A DNA stretch of 64,000 nt, from positions 1 through 64,000 of the forward strand of contig CAMADY010000002.1 in assembly GCA_945831805.1 (NCBI GenBank). Direction: 5' to 3'. Positions 36,469 through 45,335 of the stretch are shown here, piece after piece. The notes beneath the pieces were generated by a model. It searched no databases. It was not told the DNA's origin and saw nothing but the letters and a program-made list of their open reading frames with translations. The DNA is from an uncultured Prevotellaceae bacterium. GTDB lineage: Bacteria > Bacteroidota > Bacteroidia > Bacteroidales > Bacteroidaceae. Numbering within the stretch: position 1 is the first letter of the stretch; every line of letters begins with the position of its first letter. Position numbers and translations under genes: made by a program.

Positions 36469-37552
36469 TATCCTTGACAGAATAAAGCTCCCTTTCCGCA
36501 AGGAGAAGGAGCTTTATTCTGCTTTATACGATATCCTCGGTTTCTACCCACGCAACATTACCTACTACAAGCTCGCGCTGATGCACAAGAGTCTCGGCCA
36601 CCGTGCTACGGAAGAGGAGATAAGGGCTCTCGAAGGCAAGGGCAAGCGTAAGGGCAAGGGCGGCAAGGGCAACCAGAGGGGACGTCTCGGAAAGCATATC
36701 AACAATGAACGCCTGGAGTTCCTCGGCGATGCCATACTCGATGCAGTGGTGGGCGACGTGGTATATCAGGAGTTCCCGGGAAAGCCGGAGGGATTCCTTA
36801 CCAATGCACGCTCGAAACTCGTGCAGCGTGAGACTCTCGGAAAGCTCGCCAAGGAGATGGGCATCACCAGACTAATCCTCGCCAGCGGACGCACGGCAAC
36901 ACACAACAGCTATATGGGCGGCAATGCCTTCGAGGCACTCGTAGGGGCTATATACCTCGACCGTGGCTACAAGGCATGTCAGGAGTTCTGGACAGAACGT
37001 ATCATGAAGAAGTTCCTTAACGTGGAGAAGATAGCGTATAAGGAAGTGAACTTCAAGTCGAAACTATTGGAATGGTCGCAGAAGAACCGTGTCACACTGG
37101 AGTTTCGCCTTGAGGATCAGTCGCAGGACAAGAATGGCTCGCCTATTTTCGTGCATACCGTTGTACTCGAAGGCGTCGATGGCTGCAGGGCGGAGGGATT
37201 CTCTAAGAAGGAGAGTCAGCAGAAGGCTTCCGAGATGACGCTGAAGAAGCTACGCTCCGACAACAGGTTCCTCGACAGCATCTTCGCCGCAAAGACGGCT
37301 CGCACGCAGATGGATGAAGACCCTACGATGGCCGTTCCTGACGTAGAGCAGAAGGAAGAGGAAGGACTCGTTGTGACTCAGGCGCGGCAGACCGACATCG
37401 CCGGACAGGCAGAGGACAATGAGGCTCCTGCCGCTGTTTCTGAGACGGAGCAGATAATAGACAGTATGAACCTGGATGACGTGAGCCACGATATGGCTGG
37501 CGAGTCAAAAGAAGACATAATAGCCAAGGCAGAAGCTGAGGCATACAAATAA
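36458..37552 (+). CDS. rnc: Ribonuclease III with basic insert and acidic tail
   Basis: A double-strand RNA endonuclease of 364 residues, longer than E. coli RNase III (226). The signature NERLEFLGDAILD is at about residue 87, and the dsRNA-binding domain covers about 205-275. Two extras stand out: a Gly/Lys/Arg-rich insert (about residues 60-82, GKGKRKGKGGKGNQRGRLGK) between the first helices and the signature, and an acidic, probably disordered tail of about 85 residues after the dsRNA-binding domain. Bacteroidetes RNases III often have a longer spacer at this point, so the insert may be lineage-specific. It starts within the fabF stop region; dapB follows after 11 bp. Confidence 0.92.
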   Translation: MLNNILDRIKLPFRKEKELYSALYDILGFYPRNITYYKLALMHKSLGHRATEEEIRALEGKGKRKGKGGKGNQRGRLGKHINNERLEFLGDAILDAVVGDVVYQEFPGKPEGFLTNARSKLVQRETLGKLAKEMGITRLILASGRTATHNSYMGGNAFEALVGAIYLDRGYKACQEFWTERIMKKFLNVEKIAYKEVNFKSKLLEWSQKNRVTLEFRLEDQSQDKNGSPIFVHTVVLEGVDGCRAEGFSKKESQQKASEMTLKKLRSDNRFLDSIFAAKTARTQMDEDPTMAVPDVEQKEEEGLVVTQARQTDIAGQAEDNEAPAAVSETEQIIDSMNLDDVSHDMAGESKEDIIAKAEAEAYK

Positions 37553-37563
37553 AAACAGACATT

Positions 37564-38280
37564 ATGAAAATAGCACTTATAGGATATGGCAAGATGGGCA
37601 GGATGATAGAGCAGATAGCTCTCTCCCGCGGCCATGAGATAGTAAGCATCATCGACATCGACAACCTCGACGATTTCGAGTCGCCAGAGTTCGCAAGCGC
37701 CGATGTAGCAATAGAGTTCACCAACCCAAGCGTAGCTTATGGAAACTACCTCCGTGCATGGAAGGCTGGCGTGAAGGTTGTCAGCGGCACCACGGCATGG
37801 CTCAAGGAGCATGGCGACGAGGTTCGCAACGCATGTGCCAACGAGGGCAAGACACTCTTCTGGGCGTCTAACTTCTCTGTTGGCGTGGCTATCTTCTCTG
37901 CCGTAAACAAGTATCTGGCAAAGATCATGAACCAGTTCCCACAGTACGACCCGAACCTTGAGGAGGTACACCACGTTCATAAGCTCGATGCACCTTCCGG
38001 CACTGCCATCACTCTCGCCGAGGGCATCATCGACAACCTCGACCGCAAGAGCCGCTGGGGACTTCATGAGACAGCCTCTGACGTGCTCCGCATCGACGAC
38101 ATACGCCGTGGTGAGGTGCCTGGCATCCACTCTATCACATGGGACAGCGAGGCTGACTTCATCAAGATAGAGCACTCCGCATACTCCCGTCAGGGCTTCG
38201 CTCTCGGTGCCGTCCTCGCTGCAGAATACACAGCGCAGCACGAGGGACTACTCACCATCGACGATATGTTTAAGTTCTAA
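37564..38280 (+). CDS. dapB: 4-hydroxy-tetrahydrodipicolinate reductase
   Basis: A 238-residue NAD(P)H enzyme of lysine and diaminopimelate synthesis. The nucleotide site is ALIGYGKMGR, the substrate region VVSGTTAW, the catalytic EVHHVHKLDAPSGTA motif is near residue 138. It lies 4 bp before lepB, an arrangement (dapB-lepB) common in Bacteroidales. Confidence 0.95.
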   Translation: MKIALIGYGKMGRMIEQIALSRGHEIVSIIDIDNLDDFESPEFASADVAIEFTNPSVAYGNYLRAWKAGVKVVSGTTAWLKEHGDEVRNACANEGKTLFWASNFSVGVAIFSAVNKYLAKIMNQFPQYDPNLEEVHHVHKLDAPSGTAITLAEGIIDNLDRKSRWGLHETASDVLRIDDIRRGEVPGIHSITWDSEADFIKIEHSAYSRQGFALGAVLAAEYTAQHEGLLTIDDMFKF

Positions 38281-38284
38281 GGCA

Positions 38285-39730
38285 ATGAAACGTAAAAACG
38301 AACCAAATATGAAGGTGCAGTGGGCGAAGTTCATCGTGGCTATCGTCCTCTACATCGCATTCCTCATCTGGCTGAAGAGCTGGCTGGGAATCATCGTCAT
38401 ACCATTCATCTACGACGCGTACATCTCAAAGAAGATACGCTGGGACTGGTGGAAGGACTGCGAGAACCCGCTGCGCATGATTATGTCGTGGGTCGATGCA
38501 CTCGTCTTCGCACTCGTGGCAGTATATTTCATCAACCTATTCTTCTTCCAGAACTACGTCATTCCTTCCAGCTCACTGGAGAAGTCACTCCTCACCGGCG
38601 ACTACCTCTTCGTAAGCAAGGTAAGCTACGGTCCGCGCATACCGCAGACACCGCTGACGGCACCGCTGACACAGCACACGCTGCCTATCGGCGACATCAA
38701 GTCGTACATCGAGTGGCCGCAGTGGGACTACCGCCGTGCGCCGGGTCTCGGAAAGATAGAACTCAACGACATCGTTGTCTTCAACTACCCTGCTGGCGAC
38801 ACCGTCGTCTCCGACATGCGCTATCAGCCACAGGACTACTACCAGATGTGCTATGGCTACGGACAGCAGATACTGCGCCAGAACGGTGTGGAGGCAAACC
38901 TCGACTCTCTGCCACGCACCATGCTCCGTAAATACTATGCCCTGGCATACAATGCCGGCAGACAGTACATTCTCAGCAATCCGGGCGAATACGGTAAGCT
39001 CCTATGGAGACCGGCAGACCGTCGTGAGAACTACGTCAAGCGCTGTGTGGGACTGCCTGGTCAGACGCTCCAGATAAAGGACCGCATCATCTATCTCGAC
39101 GGCAAGGCTAACAAGGAGCCGGAGAATGTGCAATACACCTATTATATAAAGCTGAAGAACCCTCTGCCAGAGGAGCTGATGCACGAGATTGGCGTAACGC
39201 AGGAGGACATACTGCAGCTTAACCAGGAAGGATGCATGCCGCTCACCAAGAAGGCTTATACTGCGCTAGCGAATAGAAAGGACCTCGTGGCATCCATACG
39301 CCTCAATACCGACCGCATTATCGGCGACATGTACCCTCTCGATGGCAACTACGGCTGGACACGCGACAACTACGGTCCTATATGGATTCCGCAGAAGGGC
39401 AAGAGCGTCAAGCTGACACTTGAGAACCTGCCTATCTACGAGCGTCCTATCCGCATCTACGAAGGCAACGACCTTGAGGTGACGGACAACGGCAAGATCC
39501 TCATCAACGGCAAGGAGGCGAAGGAATACACCTTCAAGATGGACTACTACTGGATGCAGGGCGACAACCGCCACAACTCCGCCGACTCACGCTACTGGGG
39601 CTTCGTACCAGAGGACCACATCGTGGGCAAGCCAATCTTCATCTGGTGGTCAACAGACAAGGACCGCCACGGCTTCATCGACGGCATCCGCTGGAACCGC
39701 CTCTTCAACATGGTTGACAACATCAAGTAA
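38285..39730 (+). CDS. lepB: Signal peptidase I
   Basis: A 481-residue membrane protease removing signal peptides. Two N-terminal membrane segments (about 12-38 and 65-90) precede the catalytic Ser in VIPSSSLEKSLLTGDYLFV; the Lys general base is in NYVKRCVGLPGQTLQI, and the final box is MQGDNRHNSADSRYWGFVPE. The protein is about 150 residues longer than E. coli LepB in the region between the catalytic serine and lysine, as usual in Bacteroidales. The ATG at 38285 is used; an in-frame extension would overlap dapB by over 70 bp. A terminator follows. Confidence 0.93.
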   Translation: MKRKNEPNMKVQWAKFIVAIVLYIAFLIWLKSWLGIIVIPFIYDAYISKKIRWDWWKDCENPLRMIMSWVDALVFALVAVYFINLFFFQNYVIPSSSLEKSLLTGDYLFVSKVSYGPRIPQTPLTAPLTQHTLPIGDIKSYIEWPQWDYRRAPGLGKIELNDIVVFNYPAGDTVVSDMRYQPQDYYQMCYGYGQQILRQNGVEANLDSLPRTMLRKYYALAYNAGRQYILSNPGEYGKLLWRPADRRENYVKRCVGLPGQTLQIKDRIIYLDGKANKEPENVQYTYYIKLKNPLPEELMHEIGVTQEDILQLNQEGCMPLTKKAYTALANRKDLVASIRLNTDRIIGDMYPLDGNYGWTRDNYGPIWIPQKGKSVKLTLENLPIYERPIRIYEGNDLEVTDNGKILINGKEAKEYTFKMDYYWMQGDNRHNSADSRYWGFVPEDHIVGKPIFIWWSTDKDRHGFIDGIRWNRLFNMVDNIK

Positions 39731-39802
39731 CGGCAATGCGCTTCTTCGCAATATCCGAGATTTCGCATTTGACCCGTTTGTAATTCTTCTTAAAAATATA
39801 AG

Positions 39803-39834
39803 ATCGTCCACACCTGTCTGTGGGCGATTTTTCT
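39803..39834 (+). terminator. Rho-independent terminator after lepB
   Basis: ATCGTCCACA (39803-39812) pairs with TGTGGGCGAT (39819-39828) with one G-U pair, followed by a T-rich tract. Confidence 0.85.
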
Positions 39835-39990
39835 TTGTGTCCCACACCAAGGTTAAAACAACGTTAAATCTGGGGTGGGAGAGTGGAATATAGGATATTT
39901 TAGTACTTCAAGAGAAAAATATACGTAAATACTCATTTTTTTGTATAAGAACGCTTGTTTTTTTGAGGAAAATGTGTAACTTTGCAGAAG

Positions 39991-40076
39991 AACTCGGGTG
40001 GAAAATGTGTGGAATATGACAAAAACTCGGGTGGAAAATGTGTGGAATGCAACAAAAACTCGGGTGGAAAATGTGT
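39991..40076 (+). repeat. Three 33-bp direct repeats in the ATPase 5' leader
   Basis: The word AACTCGGGTGGAAAATGTGT occurs at 39991, 40024 and 40057, exactly 33 bp apart; the first two units also share GGAAT and ACAAA in the remainder. The array begins just after the -7 box, so it should be transcribed. Confidence 0.9.
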
Positions 40077-40115
40077 TTTATCCACTAAAAGCTTATACAA
40101 AAACTGTGTGCCAGT

Positions 40116-41453
40116 ATGTACAAAAGAAAGATAGAAAACAAACTCCAGGCATGGTTGGACGATCCGTCACACAAGCCTATCGTAGTGAAAGGTGTTCGTC
40201 AGTGTGGCAAGACAAGCAGTGTAGTTGATTTTGCCCGCAAACACTTCAAGTATGTGGTGTATCTTGACTTCCGTGAGCATCCGGATTATAAGAAGTTCTT
40301 CACTCCCAATCTGGAGGTGGACTCAATCATCATGCGTATCACTGCATCAATGCCAAGTGCAGAGATTGAACCTGGAGAAACATGCTTTGTGTTCGATGAG
40401 ATTCAGGATTGTCCTCATGCAAGAGGCTCCCTCAAGTATTTCCACCTTGATGGCAGATACGAGGTGATGTGTACAGGTTCACTGCTTGGTGTCAATGGAT
40501 ATAAGACAAAGGAGGAAGAACAAGAAGAAAAGGAAGCTTCAATACCTGTTGGTTTCGAAGACATCATCAATATGTATCCTATGGACTTTGAAGAATGGCT
40601 GTGGGCTAATGGAATCAAAGATCTGCATATTAATTATCTGAAGAACTGCCTGTCAGAAGAAACTTCTGTTGATGAAGCTTTGCATAATCGTTTCCGCAAT
40701 CTGCTACATCAGTATGTCGTAGTAGGAGGTATGCCAGAAGCCGTATCTACATTTATTGAGACAAAGCTGATTGGCAAGGTGCTTGCTGTGCAGAAGCGTA
40801 TCATTGAGGAATACAAAGCAGACATGCTTCAGTATGCTCCAGCTACAGACAAACCAAGAATCCGCGAATGCTTTGAATCTATCCCTGCTCAGCTAGCGCG
40901 CGAATACAAGAAGTTTACCTATACCGTGGTTCGTCCAGGAGCACGTGGACGAGACTATGTCGGTAGTCTGCAGTGGATTGAGGATGCAGGCATTATCCGT
41001 AGGTGTTACAATACGGAGATTACCGAACTGCCCCTTGACGGCAATAGAATACAAGGTGAGTTCAAAGTCTATATGGCAGACATCGGGTTGCTCGTCGCCA
41101 TGCTTGAAGAGGGAACTCAGTCAAGCATCCTGGCTGGCGACCTGCTTAGCTACAAAGGTGCCATCTTTGAAAACCTCGTTGCAGATATATTGGGCAAAAT
41201 GGAACGTAAACTGTATTACTATCACAAAGACGGAGGTATAGAAATAGATTTCCTTATACGTTACAGGGGGAAGTGTGTGCCAGTGGAATGCAAAGCCACG
41301 ACAGGCAATGCTAAATCCCTGACTACTGTACTAAGGAATCAAGACAAGTATCATGTTGATATTGCGCTAAAGCTGGGTGATTACAATATCGGCAGAAAGG
41401 GCAATCTCCTCACGCTGCCAATGTACATGGCATTTCTGCTAACTGAAGTGTAG
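40116..41453 (+). CDS. AAA-type ATPase with DUF4143 C-terminus
   Basis: A 445-residue protein. The N-terminal AAA_14-type ATPase has the Walker A GVRQCGKTS, strand YVVYLDFREHPDYK, Walker B CFVFDEIQDCP and sensor MCTGSLLG. The C-terminal half has the DUF4143 hallmarks: GSLQWIEDAGIIRRCYN, VYMADIGLLVAML, GAIFENLVADIL, and YYYHKDGGIEIDFLI with PVECKAT, which resembles a nuclease-like core. Such proteins are very common, often multi-copy, in Bacteroidales; their function is unsettled. The gene is solitary, with three 33-bp repeats in its leader. Confidence 0.88.
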   Translation: MYKRKIENKLQAWLDDPSHKPIVVKGVRQCGKTSSVVDFARKHFKYVVYLDFREHPDYKKFFTPNLEVDSIIMRITASMPSAEIEPGETCFVFDEIQDCPHARGSLKYFHLDGRYEVMCTGSLLGVNGYKTKEEEQEEKEASIPVGFEDIINMYPMDFEEWLWANGIKDLHINYLKNCLSEETSVDEALHNRFRNLLHQYVVVGGMPEAVSTFIETKLIGKVLAVQKRIIEEYKADMLQYAPATDKPRIRECFESIPAQLAREYKKFTYTVVRPGARGRDYVGSLQWIEDAGIIRRCYNTEITELPLDGNRIQGEFKVYMADIGLLVAMLEEGTQSSILAGDLLSYKGAIFENLVADILGKMERKLYYYHKDGGIEIDFLIRYRGKCVPVECKATTGNAKSLTTVLRNQDKYHVDIALKLGDYNIGRKGNLLTLPMYMAFLLTEV

Positions 41454-41654
41454 AATATACACCTACATCCCCAAATTTAAAACAACGTTAAAATCGGATA
41501 GTTTTACTTATAAAGGAAAGAAGAAAATGTAAATATCATTAGAAAATTCTTCTTTTTCAACGCAATTGCATTGCTTTTTAGATAAAATTTGCTAAATAAT
41601 AATTGTTTTGGTGCATAAATTTCTTTCAATTAAAGAAAATTGTGTATTTTTGCA

Positions 41655-41966
41655 GTGTCCTTTCGAATCTGAGGCTCCTGAATGGAGATAAGGAGGAATT
41701 TGGACACTTACATAATAGATTAGCGATTACGCGCTTGGTTCTTGACACCTTGAAACTTCGCAACTTTCGAAACTGTCAGAGAAGAAGCAACGTAGATGCT
41801 CATGGGTATGTTATATCCGTGCATGCGATTCGCCTGTCTTACATTTTTGGTGAATCTGATGCCGTATGCATACAGCGTGGGTTTCGATGTTGCTCGTTTT
41901 GACAGTAAGGGCAATGCGAAGGCCTCAAGGTGTGGAACGGGTAACGTATAGCTCCACGCTTTTTTG
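41655..41966 (+). ncRNA. Candidate structured RNA, about 310 nt, unknown family
   Basis: No convincing protein is encoded, but the DNA folds into several clear hairpins. H1: GTGTCC (41655-41660) with GGACAC (41702-41707). H2: TTGACA (41742-41747) with TGTCAG (41774-41779). H3: CATGGGTAT (41801-41809) with ATATCCGTG (41813-41821) around a 3-nt loop. H4: GATTCGCC (41827-41834) with GGTGAATC (41849-41856). H5: GTGTGGA (41930-41936) with TCCACGC (41953-41959) and a T run, a terminator. A -7 box TATTTTTG (41645-41652) just upstream fits a start at the base of H1; the -33 is weak. The helicase gene starts 31 bp after the terminator. It could be an independent small RNA, a leader of the helicase gene, or a member of a described Bacteroidales RNA motif that I cannot identify by eye. 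Confidence 0.6.
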
Positions 41967-41997
41967 TTTTGTGAGAAATCTAGAATTATAACAATTT

Positions 41998-44985
41998 ATG
42001 AATTTTCATAAGATGGAATCAAAACAAAATTTGGTTATGCCTTCCCACAATGAGTCTATCGAAGAAAAAAGGATTCGGTATGAAGCAAAGAAAAAAGCAG
42101 AAAGACTACAACAGATCAGCAAGATTCTTGAAGGACATGAATATGCACTTCCTGCAAAGTATTCTGAAGATCAATACCAATCAAAAGTGATTCAACTGCA
42201 AAGTGGGCATCATTTGGTTTTGGCAGGTGCAGGTTGTGGCAAAACAGATGTGCTTGCTGAACGTATTATGTATGCTATAAACCATGGCGTAGATACGCAA
42301 GATATGCTTTGCCTTACTTTTACAAACAGGGCAGCACGCAACATGCGCGACAGGATAGAAATAAGGACAGGGCTTGGAGATATGGTATCTTTGTTTGTCG
42401 GCAACATACACCGCTTTTGCTCTACATTCCTATATGAGCAAGGTGTTATCTCGCAGACTTCAAACATACTTGATGAGATTGATTCCGAGTCATTGATTAA
42501 GGACTTCATGAGTCAAATAGGTTTCGTCGAACTGACAGAGAATGATAATGGCATAGAGTGCAATTGGGTGACCTGCTTCAAGGTTCAGCATCTCGTTTAT
42601 CAACTTCGCCAAAAGCATAACAAAGAGATTCTCCTCAATACGGATTCTCTGAAACCTTATATAAAACATGTAGCAGATAAGTATCCTTCACCAAGAGGAC
42701 ACTGGTATGATTATGTCGACTTGTATGATAACATAGAACAAGAAAGCTACAGCAGTGAGAGGATAAGGATTTTCATTGAAGAATGCAAAAAGGCGAAAAG
42801 AGAAAGAAGGAATATACCAAAACCACCACTGGATGAACTTGTCAAAGGCATCTTGAAGGTTGCAAAACTATACGAGGAATACAAGCGAGACAATGAACTT
42901 CTTGATTTTGATGATCTGCTGCTAAGAGGATACGACTATCTATTTGAAAACAACAAGACCATCAAGAAGTATTCATGGATTCAGGTTGATGAGGTTCAAG
43001 ACTTAAACCGCCTTCAGCTGAAGATTATTGACTTGTTGACAGATACGTCACGCTCAAATGTCGTAGTGTATCTTGGCGATGAGCAACAAGCCATCTATTC
43101 TTTCATGGGAGCAAAGTTGGACATAATGAATTATCTGAAAGACGAAAAATGTAAAGGAGAGTCCATAAGATTGTTCATTAATTACCGTTCACCTAAATAC
43201 CTACTTGACGTATTTAATCACTTCGCAAATTACGAATTAGATACAGATGTGAGCCTACTTCCTCAAGCTCATAACAAAGAAATGGACGACCATGGAGGTA
43301 GACAATTCTTAATAAGTAATTATGCGAATGAAGAAATAGCAAATGTTGTCGCAAAGGCATTAGAACTTTATTCTGAGACAGAGAGGACTGCAATACTTGT
43401 ACCTTACAACAAAATCGCAAACGATATAAGTGAGAAGTTAGGTAAGATAAAGCACTTCAAGATTTCAGGACAGGACGTGTTCTCTACTCGTGAAGTACAG
43501 ACACTCCTTGCACATTTCAACGTTGTGAACTTTGAGAGGAACTTCCTGGCATGGACACGACTGATGACAAACATCGGCGTATTCAATACACCAAAAGCAT
43601 CTCGTGACTTCTATCGCGAGATGGATAAGTGTTTTCTTACACCTGAAGATTTCCTGAAATATGATGGACAGAGTTACATCGCAAGCTTTGTTCGTGATTA
43701 CGAAGGAGAATTTGTCATATTCGACACCGAAACAACAGGACTGGACATATATAACGATGATATTGTGCAGATAGCAGCGGTAAAGCTGAACAACGGATTA
43801 ATTGTTGACAAATGCAACATTATCATCCAAACAGACAAAGAGATCCCGGAGTTCCTTGGAGATATAGAGAATCCGCTGACAAAAGAATATGCCGAAAGAA
43901 AGCAAAAGTATGAGAAGGAAGGTCTTGACAAATATGAAACAGAGGAAGGCATAAAGAAATACTTTGTCAACAGAGCCGAAGGTCTCAAGGATTTCCTTGA
44001 TTTTGCAGAAGGTTGTCCTATCTTAGGTCACAATGTAGAATACGACTATCATATCTTGGATTATAATCTAAGACGCGATTGCAACATACACAATATAGGA
44101 GAACTGTTCCCGACTTACTATGACACGCTGAAGATAATGCGCATCGTAGAGCCAGGCTTGATGTCCTACAAATTAAAGAATCTGCTTGAAAGACTGCATC
44201 TTGAAGGTGACAATTCTCATCTTGCAGATGCAGATATTCTTGCAACGAAATCTGTTGCAGATTATGCAAGACGCAAGTCTTTGTCGGTCATAAAGGAACA
44301 AGGAAAGTTCATTGATAGATACAGCCATCAGATAAACACTCTTGTCAAGAGGTACCAGAAGTATTATCTGCACACACAAGAGATGCTGTATGACAAACAG
44401 AACGACTTAAGTGTTCCTGCACTGGTTAGCGAGATGGAATATCTATACAATGGATTGCTGGCAGACGGTATCATAGAACCTATCGAGAAGTATCAGCATA
44501 TTAAAGAATTCCTTGCACTTGATGCATTGCAGAACGATATGCAGTCTTCTCTTCATGAGTTATTGAATAAGCATATCATGGAGATAAACACCTTCAAAGA
44601 AGCAGACCTAAGTGACAGTTCTACGATAAAAGAGAAACTGTTTGTGTCAACTGTCCATAAAGCAAAAGGACTGGAGTTCGAGAATGTCATTGTGGTTGGC
44701 GTAAACGACGGAACATATCCTTTCTTTCCTAATATAAACAAGAACGACAAAGATGCTATAAAGGAAGATGCACGAAAGTTATACGTTGCTATCTCAAGAG
44801 CAAAAAAACGCCTGTATATTTCTTATGCAAACAGAAGGCGAGGAATCAGCGCACGAGGAAAATCTTACGATATGGAGATAAAAAAATCATGTTTCCTTAA
44901 GCATGTCTCAATTTTCTTTGGAACAATAAATATACGGATTGAAATATCAGAAAATATCATTAATAAGTTCAAATATGGAAAATAA
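41998..44985 (+). CDS. UvrD/Rep-like helicase with an inserted DnaQ-like exonuclease domain
   Basis: A 995-residue fusion. Superfamily 1 helicase motifs: LAGAGCGKTDVLAERI (Walker A, near residue 75), LCLTFTNRAARNMRDRI, IQVDEVQDLNRLQ (motif II, near 330), VVYLGDEQQAIYSFMGA, and in the C-terminal part VSTVHKAKGLEFENVIVVGV (near 882) and LYVAISRAKKRLY. Between them, about residues 570-760, lies a DEDDh 3'-5' exonuclease: VIFDTETTGLDIYNDDIVQI, HNVEYDYHILDYNLRRD and HLADADILATKS. All metal-binding residues appear present. A role in DNA repair or defence is inferred. It is more AT-rich than the housekeeping genes. It follows the structured RNA and overlaps the next small gene by 11 bp. Confidence 0.88.
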   Translation: MNFHKMESKQNLVMPSHNESIEEKRIRYEAKKKAERLQQISKILEGHEYALPAKYSEDQYQSKVIQLQSGHHLVLAGAGCGKTDVLAERIMYAINHGVDTQDMLCLTFTNRAARNMRDRIEIRTGLGDMVSLFVGNIHRFCSTFLYEQGVISQTSNILDEIDSESLIKDFMSQIGFVELTENDNGIECNWVTCFKVQHLVYQLRQKHNKEILLNTDSLKPYIKHVADKYPSPRGHWYDYVDLYDNIEQESYSSERIRIFIEECKKAKRERRNIPKPPLDELVKGILKVAKLYEEYKRDNELLDFDDLLLRGYDYLFENNKTIKKYSWIQVDEVQDLNRLQLKIIDLLTDTSRSNVVVYLGDEQQAIYSFMGAKLDIMNYLKDEKCKGESIRLFINYRSPKYLLDVFNHFANYELDTDVSLLPQAHNKEMDDHGGRQFLISNYANEEIANVVAKALELYSETERTAILVPYNKIANDISEKLGKIKHFKISGQDVFSTREVQTLLAHFNVVNFERNFLAWTRLMTNIGVFNTPKASRDFYREMDKCFLTPEDFLKYDGQSYIASFVRDYEGEFVIFDTETTGLDIYNDDIVQIAAVKLNNGLIVDKCNIIIQTDKEIPEFLGDIENPLTKEYAERKQKYEKEGLDKYETEEGIKKYFVNRAEGLKDFLDFAEGCPILGHNVEYDYHILDYNLRRDCNIHNIGELFPTYYDTLKIMRIVEPGLMSYKLKNLLERLHLEGDNSHLADADILATKSVADYARRKSLSVIKEQGKFIDRYSHQINTLVKRYQKYYLHTQEMLYDKQNDLSVPALVSEMEYLYNGLLADGIIEPIEKYQHIKEFLALDALQNDMQSSLHELLNKHIMEINTFKEADLSDSSTIKEKLFVSTVHKAKGLEFENVIVVGVNDGTYPFFPNINKNDKDAIKEDARKLYVAISRAKKRLYISYANRRRGISARGKSYDMEIKKSCFLKHVSIFFGTINIRIEISENIINKFKYGK

Positions 44986-45268
44986 CAAACAAAAAGAAGA
45001 ACGTCTGTATTACAACATACAGGCTATTGAGATTTGCAAAAAGCATGGTGTTGAATACAAATATTCTACAAGTAATGACTTAATCAAGGATTATCTCAAA
45101 GTAGAGGATGTTCCAGAAGCAATAGGTGAACTGAAAGCCCTCAACTGTTGGACGAAAGTCAAGCAGGTGAGCGAGGAAAAGGAGTTAACTGATGAGGATG
45201 GAAAGCCAACAGGTGAAAAAGTCACAAAACTTTACATCAAGTTTGAAACAGATGTAAAACATTTGTAA
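44975..45268 (+). CDS. Small partner protein of the helicase-exonuclease, unknown family
   Basis: A 97-residue hydrophilic protein starting MENNKQKEERLYYNIQAIEI, with helices (AIEICKKHGVEYKYSTSNDL, then VPEAIGELKALNCWTK) and a strand-rich C-terminus (EKVTKLYIKFETDVKHL). The ATG at 44975 overlaps the end of the helicase gene by 11 bp, so the two are translationally coupled; the longer frame from 44939 would overlap more. A strong terminator follows. The function is unknown; a role as regulator or subunit of the helicase is inferred from the coupling. Confidence 0.72.
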   Translation: MENNKQKEERLYYNIQAIEICKKHGVEYKYSTSNDLIKDYLKVEDVPEAIGELKALNCWTKVKQVSEEKELTDEDGKPTGEKVTKLYIKFETDVKHL

Positions 45269-45286
45269 TACACTACCTTCTGATGA

Positions 45287-45335
45287 AAGGAATGTGTATC
45301 ACACAATTGAAGTCTCGATACACATTCCTTTTTCT
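45287..45335 (+). terminator. Rho-independent terminator after the helicase operon
   Basis: AAGGAATGTGTATC (45287-45300) pairs perfectly with GATACACATTCCTT (45317-45330), followed by TTT and T-rich DNA. Confidence 0.92.

Larger units (their letters stand above)
39731..40115. other. Intergenic region before the AAA ATPase gene
   Basis: Contains the lepB terminator (39803-39834), a -7 box TAACTTTG at 39977-39984 with only a weak -33, and the 33-bp repeats at 39991-40076. The short frame through the repeats (starting 39998) is out of frame with the ATPase and not taken as a gene. Confidence 0.5.

Noticed and set aside
39998-40228. A 76-codon frame with TRVENVWN repeats before the AAA ATPase
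   Set aside because: The repeated residues follow from the 33-bp DNA repeat and the frame then runs out of frame into the ATPase gene; no independent support.
41603-41914. Open frames on both strands across the structured RNA
   Set aside because: Their composition is not protein-like, they would begin upstream of the -7 box or end without context, and the hairpins and terminator explain the region better.
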